From NCBI GenBank assembly GCA_022827185.1, contig JAJDTM010000028.1, forward strand, positions 62,001 to 126,000: a stretch of DNA of 64,000 nucleotides, given 5' to 3'. The stretch's first letter is position 1; every line of letters begins with the position of its first letter. This document shows, one piece after another, positions 27,801 to 35,566 of this stretch. The notes beneath the pieces are model-generated. The model did no database searches. It saw nothing but the letters and a program-made list of their open reading frames with translations, and had not been told where the DNA came from. The DNA comes from Candidatus Poribacteria bacterium (GTDB lineage Bacteria; Poribacteria; WGA-4E; WGA-3G). Position numbers and translations under genes: made by a program.

Positions 27801-30302
27801 TTAGCGATTGAATAAGAAGGCGGGGCTGTTAATCAACGCCCACAACAGGTCTTGCGCGCCTTCCTCTTTAGACTCAGCATTCGCGAGATGTTCAACCGCT
27901 ACTGCATATTCGTTCTTCTCTGGTAACCGAGAAAACGTTGCGAGATACAATTCCTCAACGAGGACTCGGTCGTCCTGATTCGTTTTGATGAGTTGTGCGA
28001 TACGTCCTTCCGGGTCGATGAGTGCCTCTGCGACTGTTGGTCCGTTAATCAGGTTCATTGCGTGCGCGAGGCTCACCTCGGTCGTCCGTTCACATTCACA
28101 TGAGGTTTCGCGTTCAGGTCTACCAAACAACTTCAAAAATCCGTCATCCTTGACCTTGCTATCTGGTAACTGAACGGCTCGGAAGTTTTTGGGTACTTCT
28201 TGGAACCGTGGTCTGCTTCCTGTCGCGACGCCGATAGCATCTAACAACTGTTCGGCTGTCAAACGTCTTGCGACGGCGTGTGAGAAGTTAATCGTATCCG
28301 ACTTATTCCACTTGTTCGTTTTGATGCTCTGTTGATAGGTTCGGGAACGCGTGATCGTTTTCATGATACGCTTTATGTCAAATCCGCTGTCCACGAAATC
28401 CTTTGTTAGTGCCTCGAGCAATTCGGGGTTGCTGGGTGGATTGCTGGTCCGAATATCGTCTACAGGTTCGATAATCCCGCGTCCCATGAAGTAGCTCCAG
28501 ATACGGTTGACCCCGGCACGCGCAAACATTGGATTATCCTTGGAAGTGAGCCATGTTGCGAGCATTTGCTGTTTATCGTCAGTTTCTGCTGCAACTTCCC
28601 CGAATGGGACGGAGGGTTCAACCACTGCCAATGTTCGTGGATGTTTCACAGGTTCTGTGGTATAACTGGCATAGACAACCTCATCACCCGGGAGCTGCCC
28701 TGGCTTCACTTTGACATCTGCGAAGAATGCCCCGAGTTCATAGTACTGGTTTTGGGTCCATTTTTCAAATGGATGGTCGTGGCACTTGTTGCATGAAAAA
28801 CGGACACCCAAGAAAAGTTGTGTCGTGTTTTCCACTGCAGCCGTATATTCACGAGATACACGGAAATAACTCGCCGCAGGATTGGCATAGGTGCTTCCGG
28901 TCGCAGTAATCAGGTCCCGTACAAATTGGTCGTACGGACGGTTTTGGGCGATAGCCTGATGAATCCACTCTTGGAAGAGCCAGACCCCGCGTTCACCGAG
29001 GAACTTACGATTCGACTGTAACAGGTCTGCCCATTTATGTGTCCAGTGGTCAACAAACTCCGGTGTTTCGACGAGTGTGTCAATGAGTTTTTCGCGTTTG
29101 ATTTTAGTAGCGGTGGTATCAGCGAGGAAATTCCGCGCCTGTTCGGGTGTGGGTGGGAGGCCTGTGAGATCGAAATAGATACGCCGTACAAATTCTTCAT
29201 CTGTGCAGAGCTCCGAAGGCAGGATTTTCATCCGCTTCAGTTTATTATGGACGTGCGTATCAATGTAGTTGTATTGCGGTGTTTTAACCCACTTATACCC
29301 GCTTCTGTCGCCCATGACGATGATGCCGTTTGTGCTATAGGCACCCTCATATCGGGTGAGGATCGCGGTTTCACCCCGGCGTTCTGCGGTTACAATGCCG
29401 TCGTCAGTAATTTTTGCGACGTCATTAACGCTGCTGGTGAATTTCGCTTCACGGGTGACATCTCGCGTTGTGCCGTCGGGATAGTGTGCGATCACCAAGA
29501 GTTGCTGTCTCATACCGGGCATAGCGAGTTCAGCGGAATCGGGTAAGACTTCTAACCGTTCCACACGCTGTGTGGTTTTGACATCAGAATTAACTCCTTC
29601 TGCAATCCACTGACGGATGAGTTTGTAATCCCGTGAACCTGGGACAATAACTTGCCCACCTTTGTGTGGCACTTCGGATGTCGGTTTTAGCAACATCAGA
29701 CTCTGTTCAGGGAAAGCCCGGTTAAATCGTCTACCGGATATATCCTCAATCAAGAGTTCGTAATCAAAATCTGGATCGTAGCCGCGTAGCGAGAGTTTGA
29801 ATCCATTTTTGCCTTTTGCTGCCCCGTGGCATGTGCCATTATTACATCCAACGTGGCTGAGGAGGGGCATGACATCACGCACAAAACTGACGGGCGGTGC
29901 GTCCATACCCTTGACGTTTATAGGCAATTCAGCACTCACGTCTTCGACGGTAGCGACAATTTTGGTTGTGCCAACTGTCATTGGAAATATATAACCGTCT
30001 TCATGAATTTTCACCGCGTCCGTAGCAGGTGTCAGCACAGCCCACGGTGTTACATCTACCCATGTGCCATCTTTTGTCTTACCTGACACAAGCACGCGTC
30101 TGCCATCACGGGCATGCTCGAGTGTCAGCGACTCTGGATGAACCCTCAACTCCGTTATACCGACGCTTGTAAGCCACTCTTCCGCCGTTGGAGCTTTCGC
30201 ATTCGCGGGTTGCGCCATCTCACCTTGCGCTGTTAACTGAAACGCGACGCAGATAAAGCATGCAAGAAGAAGTGCTGTTACAAAGTTAAACCTGGGTTTC
30301 AT
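27801..30302 (-). CDS. DUF1549/DUF1553 protein with cytochrome-type motif and Ig-like domain
   Basis: Protein of 833 residues from ATG 30302; a TTG codon just before it is an unlikely start. A signal peptide ends near residue 29 (FQLTAQGE). A Big_2-like Ig domain spans about residues 45-130. CNNGTCHGA near residue 153 is the C-x4-CH motif of planctomycete cytochrome-like domains. A second Big_2 unit lies near 250-330. DUF1549 starts around residue 345 (YFDLTGLPPTPEQ), and DUF1553 runs from about 585 to the end (RIWSYFMGRGII, RSRTYQQS). It is first in the set with DUF1501 and PPC genes and is probably part of the same transcription unit. Its biochemical role is unknown. Confidence 0.92.
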   Translation of the reverse strand: MKPRFNFVTALLLACFICVAFQLTAQGEMAQPANAKAPTAEEWLTSVGITELRVHPESLTLEHARDGRRVLVSGKTKDGTWVDVTPWAVLTPATDAVKIHEDGYIFPMTVGTTKIVATVEDVSAELPINVKGMDAPPVSFVRDVMPLLSHVGCNNGTCHGAAKGKNGFKLSLRGYDPDFDYELLIEDISGRRFNRAFPEQSLMLLKPTSEVPHKGGQVIVPGSRDYKLIRQWIAEGVNSDVKTTQRVERLEVLPDSAELAMPGMRQQLLVIAHYPDGTTRDVTREAKFTSSVNDVAKITDDGIVTAERRGETAILTRYEGAYSTNGIIVMGDRSGYKWVKTPQYNYIDTHVHNKLKRMKILPSELCTDEEFVRRIYFDLTGLPPTPEQARNFLADTTATKIKREKLIDTLVETPEFVDHWTHKWADLLQSNRKFLGERGVWLFQEWIHQAIAQNRPYDQFVRDLITATGSTYANPAASYFRVSREYTAAVENTTQLFLGVRFSCNKCHDHPFEKWTQNQYYELGAFFADVKVKPGQLPGDEVVYASYTTEPVKHPRTLAVVEPSVPFGEVAAETDDKQQMLATWLTSKDNPMFARAGVNRIWSYFMGRGIIEPVDDIRTSNPPSNPELLEALTKDFVDSGFDIKRIMKTITRSRTYQQSIKTNKWNKSDTINFSHAVARRLTAEQLLDAIGVATGSRPRFQEVPKNFRAVQLPDSKVKDDGFLKLFGRPERETSCECERTTEVSLAHAMNLINGPTVAEALIDPEGRIAQLIKTNQDDRVLVEELYLATFSRLPEKNEYAVAVEHLANAESKEEGAQDLLWALINSPAFLFNR

Positions 30303-30572
30303 CAAAAACTCGGCGTGGAAGCCTCCGATTGTAGCCGACGGAGGGAACGCCGTCCTCCTTTTTGGTGGTTGTCGGAGGGAATAGTAGTCAGTGCGATTTT
30401 TCTGCGAAAAATCTTTCGGTTGTCAGTTGTCAGTTAAGAGTAAAGACTTCATACATCAAATCGTCCTTTTAACTGATAATTGAGAACTGATAATTGAAAA
30501 CTATTCCAATGAATATTTGATCGTTGTTCGACTGCCTCAATCTATCATTTACGTTGATTCTATGTTAATAGT
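30303..30572. repeat. Gap with CAGTTA-type degenerate hairpin
   Basis: CCTCCGATTGTAGCCGACGG followed by GAGGGAACGCCGTCCTCC makes imperfect hairpins at 30318-30358. GTTGTCAGTTGTCAGTTAAG (30419-30438) and its loose inverse near 30468-30504 form another. No gene is seen. Confidence 0.5.
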
Positions 30573-31493
30573 CTACGAGAGGTCCCAAAGCAAGACAGAG
30601 TTATCTTCACTTGCACTTGCGAGCAAACTGCCGTCAGGTGCATATACGACATTCCTGACACTGCCTGTATGCCCTGTGAGCGTGTCTTTCGATCTGCCTC
30701 TCTTGGCATCCCACAAACGCACTGTGCCGTCACTGCTACTGCTTGCGAGCGTTGCGCCGTCAGGTGAAAATGCGACGCTCCAGACATAGCCTCTATGTCC
30801 CGTGAGTGTGTCTTCCGATTCACCCGTCACCGCATCCCATAAACGCACTGTGCGGTCGGTACTCCCGCTGGCAATAGTCTCGCCATCTGGAGAATAGACG
30901 GCAGAATTGACAATATGTTTATGCCCTGCGAGTGTCGCCTTGTGCCGTCCAGTGGCAGCGTCCCACAAGAGTACAGTATCACCACCACTGCCAGCGGCGA
31001 TTGTACTTCCATCTGGTGAATATGTAACGGATCTAATAGAAAATTGCTCAACTGTGAGTGTGTTTTTAATTTCGCCTGTGCTTGTATCCCACAAACGTAC
31101 CGTGTTGTCAGGACTTCCACTTGCAAGTGTTGCGCCGTCAGGTGAATAAGCAACGCTTCTCACAGCATCCGTATGTCCAGTGAGTGTTGCTGTCGGAGCC
31201 CCGCTGGTTGCATCCCACAGGACGACCGTGTTGTCTATACTCCCACTCGCGATTGCCTTACCGTCAGATGAAAACGCAACACACCTGACGTACTCTTTGT
31301 GTTCTACGAGTAGGTTGAGTCCTATGGCGGTATCTACATCATAGACCCAAACGCCGATGTCACATGCGACAGCGAGTTGCGTGCCGTCGGGTGAGAAGGC
31401 AATATCTCCAGTTAGGTTCCCTTGATCGAGCCGTGCTTTGACCCCTTCGGGTAGATTCGCTTGTGGGTCATTTTGCGCGTTTAAAGTTTCCAA
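30573..31493 (-). CDS. WD40 repeat protein lacking a signal peptide
   Basis: Protein of about 306 residues with seven WD40 blades (VAFSPDGATLASSSSDGTVRLWD type). The N-terminus contains the window-wide motif LPEGVKARLDQGNLTGDIAFSP in the same place as its secreted relatives, but no signal peptide precedes it. The best start is a TTG at 31493. The frame is open upstream to a stop at 31544 without ATG or GTG. It may therefore be an N-terminally truncated copy, or a cytoplasmic propeller using TTG. It lies upstream of the DUF1549 gene on the same strand. Confidence 0.7.
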   Translation of the reverse strand: METLNAQNDPQANLPEGVKARLDQGNLTGDIAFSPDGTQLAVACDIGVWVYDVDTAIGLNLLVEHKEYVRCVAFSSDGKAIASGSIDNTVVLWDATSGAPTATLTGHTDAVRSVAYSPDGATLASGSPDNTVRLWDTSTGEIKNTLTVEQFSIRSVTYSPDGSTIAAGSGGDTVLLWDAATGRHKATLAGHKHIVNSAVYSPDGETIASGSTDRTVRLWDAVTGESEDTLTGHRGYVWSVAFSPDGATLASSSSDGTVRLWDAKRGRSKDTLTGHTGSVRNVVYAPDGSLLASASEDNSVLLWDLS

Positions 31494-31574
31494 TGCGTAA
31501 AGTATTCCTTCTTGGCGTAGTTTGCGAACTAAAATTTGGCGTTATTCTCAAGAATCCGATTAATTTGTGTCCAT

Positions 31575-31592
31575 GTGACGTTTAAACGTCAC
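31575..31592. promoter_or_regulatory. 18-base palindrome with TGACGT half-sites
   Basis: GTGACGTTTAAACGTCAC is a perfect palindrome. Two more TGACGT half-sites follow within 60 bases (31595-31600 and 31627-31632). It lies upstream of the minus-strand WD40 gene and could be an operator. Confidence 0.45.
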
Positions 31593-31679
31593 TGTGACGT
31601 GCAGAAGCCTGTCGTTACGGGGAATGTGACGTAACTTTCGGATTTTTTTTACTTTACATTCGTGAGTGATTTTTCCGCG

Positions 31680-32498
31680 TTATTCCTGATTTTTCAAGTG
31701 TCCCCAGACTATCGGCAATTTATCACTTGCGGAAACATCTGCGAATTCGGATTCACTTGCCAACCAGTTGATAACGTTTTCTGTGAGTTTCTCTATATGA
31801 TCAATACTCTCGTTGTTCTTATGGAAATTCGGGAGTCGCCAGTTCATATTGAAGACTTTACCGTCCCCGGCTTCCCAATAACCGAACGCTGCGATTCTAT
31901 CCGTGTAATCGGTCCCGCCTTCCCAAGCATGGGCAAGGGTTGTAAAATTCTTCCAAATTTTGTCGAAATAGTCACCACTGACTGGATATCCCGATGAATT
32001 GACCTGAATCCAATCCTCGACTTTCGGGGTTTTTCCATCAACATTCTCGAGTCCTTCTACCAATCCGAGTTCCAATGTTTCTTTGAGGACGATAATCCCG
32101 ACCTTGCTCCCATCGGCTGGAACGGGTCCAAATTTCCGTGGTTGTGCGTCTTCTAATCCCAACGGTGTCGCATAGCGGATCGCTGCGCCTGTGAGCAGCA
32201 CTGCGCCGCCGCTTTCAGCGTAGTCTACAAATGCATCAATTTCTGCGTTGGATAGTCCGCCTGGATCGGAATCCCCATCATGCCACCAGACAACAGCGAA
32301 CTGCTTGAATGTATTGCTCTTCAAGTCAGCTTTTGCGAGTTGCGTTGTTTTGAACGTTTTTTCAGCAAATTCTAATGCAGGTGCAGTAAAGTCGCCTTTA
32401 TCGCCGAGATAGACAAACCCGACTTCCACTGCTGCATTACCGATACTTATACCAAAACAGAGAAGAAATGTCAAAGAAAATATAATTATCCGTTGCAT
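31680..32498 (-). CDS. Secreted ThuA/GATase-like protein
   Basis: Protein of 272 residues with a clear signal peptide (residues 1-22, IIIFSLTFLLCFGISIGNA). VVWWHDGDSDPG, followed by IDAFVDYAESGGAVLLTG, resembles the class I glutamine amidotransferase-like fold of ThuA/DUF1080-associated proteins. These are common in planctomycetes and often linked to sugar use. WEAGDGKVFNMNWRLPNFHKN near residue 215 and a closing ENVINWLA fit that fold. A consensus-like promoter lies upstream at 32538-32566. The substrate is unknown. Confidence 0.7.
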   Translation of the reverse strand: MQRIIIFSLTFLLCFGISIGNAAVEVGFVYLGDKGDFTAPALEFAEKTFKTTQLAKADLKSNTFKQFAVVWWHDGDSDPGGLSNAEIDAFVDYAESGGAVLLTGAAIRYATPLGLEDAQPRKFGPVPADGSKVGIIVLKETLELGLVEGLENVDGKTPKVEDWIQVNSSGYPVSGDYFDKIWKNFTTLAHAWEGGTDYTDRIAAFGYWEAGDGKVFNMNWRLPNFHKNNESIDHIEKLTENVINWLASESEFADVSASDKLPIVWGHLKNQE

Positions 32499-32537
32499 GG
32501 TCGCTCCTTATGCGATTACGCAAGGTACCATTAGAAT

Positions 32538-32566
32538 ATAGTATCATGCATTAACGTTTTTGTCAA
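32538..32566 (-). promoter_or_regulatory. Sigma-70-like promoter for the ThuA-like gene
   Basis: On the minus strand TTGACA (32566-32561) and TACTAT (32543-32538) are 17 bases apart, about 40 bases before the ATG at 32498. AAGGAG precedes that start. Confidence 0.6.
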
Positions 32567-32681
32567 ATGTTATAAATACCTTAGTAGGACTTGAGACCTA
32601 AATCGGGGTTACAAACGCCTCCTAAAGGGAAGCAGGGTTACAAACCCCTTTCGACAAGAGAAGACGTGATTTTGGATTCGT

Positions 32682-33473
32682 CTATACAAGCGAGTCAAGG
32701 TTGTTATGGCATTCGTGAAGCCGTTCGTTGCCCATTTTTACGAAATTCGGTTCAATCTCGAACCCGATGAAATCTCGCTGATGCCGCTTACATACCACGG
32801 GACAGGTGCCTACGCCTGCAAAGGGGTCGAGCACCAGATCCCCGGGTGATGAACTTGCTAACACGATTCGCTCAATTAACTTTTCTGGTTTCTGGATTGT
32901 GTTGAGAGCCTCCCTACAGACTAACTCTTTTGATTTATACGTTAGCTGCTTTATGTCTCCCCAAACATCACCAGGGTTTTTTCCTTTTGCGTTAAACTGC
33001 GTTTTGCCGAATTTGCCGTTTGTTACAGATGGCACGTTTTCACAACGCCGCCGATGCTCTAACTCGACGAGTTGCGGGACCCTGATAGCATCAAGGTTAT
33101 AGCACTTTGGCTTCTTGCCTTTGATGAAATAGCAGATAATGTCGTAGTTATTCGTGTAATTGATGCGTCCTTGTGCGAGCCGACTCGGTTGATACCATAC
33201 GATTTTTGAACGGAGATTTAAGAATTCCCGATAGTCTATAAAGTCGATGCAGTCGGGTTTACCAAACAGATAGAGTGCGCCGCCATCTTTCAGTTTCGGC
33301 GTGAACTTTTCAATGAGTGCAAGATTAAATTCCTGAATTGAAGGTATCTGGTCCCACGACTCGGTTGTTACACCATACGGTCCATCGCAGAGGATTAGAT
33401 CTACTGATGCATCTTCTACTTCTTTTAGGAGTGTAAACGTGTCGCCACAATAAATGGTGTTACGTTGAAGCAT
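32682..33473 (-). CDS. Site-specific DNA methyltransferase (N4/N6, beta class)
   Basis: Protein of 263 residues that transfers methyl groups from SAM to amino groups of DNA bases. The catalytic motif, in the DPPY position, reads DGPYG near residue 33. The SAM motif DPFAGVGT comes near residue 216, followed by FIGFEIEPNFVKMG. Catalytic motif before SAM motif defines the beta class. No restriction gene adjoins it, so it seems to be an orphan. DGPYG differs from the usual DPPY or NPPY. It lies downstream of a small membrane peptide and a sulfatase on the same strand. Confidence 0.92.
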   Translation of the reverse strand: MLQRNTIYCGDTFTLLKEVEDASVDLILCDGPYGVTTESWDQIPSIQEFNLALIEKFTPKLKDGGALYLFGKPDCIDFIDYREFLNLRSKIVWYQPSRLAQGRINYTNNYDIICYFIKGKKPKCYNLDAIRVPQLVELEHRRRCENVPSVTNGKFGKTQFNAKGKNPGDVWGDIKQLTYKSKELVCREALNTIQKPEKLIERIVLASSSPGDLVLDPFAGVGTCPVVCKRHQRDFIGFEIEPNFVKMGNERLHECHNNLDSLV

Positions 33474-33503
33474 AATTCCGTTATCTCAACTCCACCGGCA
33501 GAT

Positions 33504-33596
33504 TTAACCTTTCTTAGCATGGTATATCGCTTTTCCAGCGACTATTCCGAGTCCGATGAGAAACACTACAAGCGCAGAAATTGGAACCCATTCCAT
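33504..33596 (-). CDS. Small single-span membrane peptide, 30 residues
   Basis: The frame reads MEWVPISALVVFLIGLG followed by IVAGKAIYHAKKG and ends with TAA. A perfect GGAGG (33608-33604 on the minus strand) lies 7 bases before the ATG, which strongly supports translation. One membrane helix of about 18 residues is followed by a positive tail (HAKK), so the N-terminus would face out. It sits between the sulfatase and methyltransferase genes, all on the minus strand. The family is not recognised. Confidence 0.6.
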   Translation of the reverse strand: MEWVPISALVVFLIGLGIVAGKAIYHAKKG

Positions 33597-33643
33597 CACA
33601 ATTCCTCCAATTCATCAATTTTTCGATATGCCACGTTAAGGTT

Positions 33644-35092
33644 TTACATCGGTCCCACCCGCCGCGGTCCTATGTCCATAGCGAACATAGACGCGTCAAA
33701 GCTCTGTTTTAGCAGATCCATTTTGATGTCCTGCTTATCGGGTGTATGCCAGAGATTGTCAAACTCGTCTGGATCTTCGATTAAGTCGTAGAGTTCACCC
33801 TCCTCGTGTCCGTGATAGACTGCTAATTTATAACGTTCATTCCTGTACATCGTTGCGAAAGAGTGGTCGGAAAGATCAACAGCGTCGTAATATTCGCACC
33901 GGACGAAATCACGGTGCTGGTTCGGATCCGTTTCACCTCGGAGGATAGGCAATAACGATCTACCGTGCATTCCATCAGGCGGTGTTATGCCTGCTAATTC
34001 CAGAAGCGTCGGTGTTTTATCAACGAGTTCAACGAGTGCGTCGCTCTTAAGCCCGCTCATAAACTGCTCTTGCCATGCGAAAATCAGCGGTACCCTGACT
34101 AAACCTTCGTAGAATCGGCAGCCTTTCTGAACCAATCCGTGGTCCCCGAGTGTCTCTCCGTGATCACTGGTAAAAATGATGACGGTATTTTCGCGCTGTC
34201 CTGTCTCTTCAAGTGCTTCAAGCATTCTGCCGAACTGTTCATCAATGAGTTGGATCATCGCATAGTAGGCGGCTTTGAGTGTCTTGGCATCTCTTGCGCC
34301 GATTGCTTCCGCCTCTTGGCGCGGGGTCTGCGGTAGAATTGGACTCCGAATATCCAGTTCATCTGGTGTGCGTACTCTGGACTGAAAATCGACTGCCTGT
34401 AACCTTGTCTGCTGTTCGAGGTCGCTATCTCGGAAAAGCGGCTCTGGCATCTCCGCTGGCTCAAACTGCTCTCGATGTGTCTGCGGCGGATTGAACGGCG
34501 GATGCGGATCGTAGATATTGACGCTCGCGAGCCACGGACAATCCCGTTCCTCACGCATGAATTCGATCGTCTTTTCTGCACACCATGTAGTCTGATGCAA
34601 CTCTGCTGGCACGCCTTCCGGATTTCGATTCAACTCGCCTAAAATATAGCCTTTCGAGCGCACCCAATTCGCGTAATCATGCCCCTGTTCCCAATCGTCT
34701 CTCGGTGCGTGGCTGTATTGCCAGTAGCGGTATCCGTCATTGGTACGAGGTTCTATCCGGCGGTAAGCACTTGCGAGATGGAGTTTGCCAATCAGTCCAC
34801 AATCATAACCGATGTCTGCGAGGGTGCGTGTTACAAGCGGATACGCGTCTGGAAAGAAATCGTTTCCGTTGCGATTTGCGTGTGTTGCGCTCGGGTACAT
34901 GCCTGTGAGAAAGCTTGCCCGACTCGGCGTGCAAATCGGACTTTGACAATAGGCATGCGTGAATGCGACACCCTCTGCTACGAGGCTATCAATATTCGGC
35001 GTTGACACGTATGGGTTGCCCAATGCACCGATTGTATCGTAACGCTGCTGATCTGTGCAAACCCAGAGTATATTTGGCGTGTTAGGAGGCAT
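33644..35092 (-). CDS. Sulfatase (formylglycine-dependent, type I)
   Basis: Second sulfatase, 482 residues. CTPSR at residues 54-58 is the motif modified to formylglycine, inside SPICTPSRASFLTGMYPS. Metal-binding residues lie in VCTDQQRYD at the start and in TSDHGETLGDHGL near residue 307. GKLHLAS follows the usual GKxH pattern. There is no signal peptide. It resembles choline-sulfatase/arylsulfatase-like members in general architecture; the substrate is unknown. A palindromic repeat separates it from the coiled-coil gene upstream. Confidence 0.93.
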   Translation of the reverse strand: MPPNTPNILWVCTDQQRYDTIGALGNPYVSTPNIDSLVAEGVAFTHAYCQSPICTPSRASFLTGMYPSATHANRNGNDFFPDAYPLVTRTLADIGYDCGLIGKLHLASAYRRIEPRTNDGYRYWQYSHAPRDDWEQGHDYANWVRSKGYILGELNRNPEGVPAELHQTTWCAEKTIEFMREERDCPWLASVNIYDPHPPFNPPQTHREQFEPAEMPEPLFRDSDLEQQTRLQAVDFQSRVRTPDELDIRSPILPQTPRQEAEAIGARDAKTLKAAYYAMIQLIDEQFGRMLEALEETGQRENTVIIFTSDHGETLGDHGLVQKGCRFYEGLVRVPLIFAWQEQFMSGLKSDALVELVDKTPTLLELAGITPPDGMHGRSLLPILRGETDPNQHRDFVRCEYYDAVDLSDHSFATMYRNERYKLAVYHGHEEGELYDLIEDPDEFDNLWHTPDKQDIKMDLLKQSFDASMFAMDIGPRRVGPM

Positions 35093-35115
35093 ACATCAAC
35101 CTCTGTGTGTCTGCC

Positions 35116-35140
35116 GACGGGGTTTCAAACCCCGCCTGCA
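35116..35140. repeat. GGGGTTTCAAACCCC palindrome
   Basis: Second copy of the unit at 23362-23390, with a shortened left arm; it lies between the sulfatase and coiled-coil genes. Confidence 0.65.
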
Positions 35141-35164
35141 GTGGGACCTCTGTGTGTCTGCCGA

Positions 35165-35542
35165 TTAAAGAAAAAAACTTTTGATAAGTGCAGCGAGTGC
35201 GATAACAGTTGGTGCGAGCCAGGCGGCATGCTTCCAAAAACGTGCTGTAGACACGCGCTCGCCGTGTTGGACCGCGACAAGTTCTAACACTCTATCAAGT
35301 TTAGTTTCCACACGATCCATTCGCGTTTCAATGCGGTCTTGGCGGTTTTCAAGTGACTCAAAGCGTTGATCTATTGACTCAAAGCGTTGATCTATCATTT
35401 CAAGCTGAGCATTAAACTGTTGCTCTTGCGCTTCAAACCGTTGCGCGATCATCTTATCTTGCGCTTCAAACCGTTGCGCGATCATCTTATCTTGTGTCTC
35501 GAACCGCTGAGACATAATTTCTTGAAGTTCTTCGACTGTCAT
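35165..35542 (-). CDS. Coiled-coil protein with 11-residue repeats and a C-terminal membrane anchor
   Basis: Protein of 125 residues. AAGGAGGG precedes the start. After MTVEELQEIMSQRF come repeated units of QRFEAQDKMIA and QRFESID, then QDRIETRMDRVETKLDRV. Together these form one long helix with hydrophobic positions spaced for a coiled coil, similar in style to Bdr or DUF1640-type proteins. The last 20 residues (WLAPTVIALAALIKSFF) form a membrane anchor. Matching direct repeats of 33 bases are seen in the DNA at 35426-35495. It starts 24 bases after the TAG of the HMA selenoprotein candidate and is likely in the same operon. Confidence 0.72.
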   Translation of the reverse strand: MTVEELQEIMSQRFETQDKMIAQRFEAQDKMIAQRFEAQEQQFNAQLEMIDQRFESIDQRFESLENRQDRIETRMDRVETKLDRVLELVAVQHGERVSTARFWKHAAWLAPTVIALAALIKSFFL

Positions 35543-35566
35543 AAGAATGCCGCCCTCCTTTGCGCG

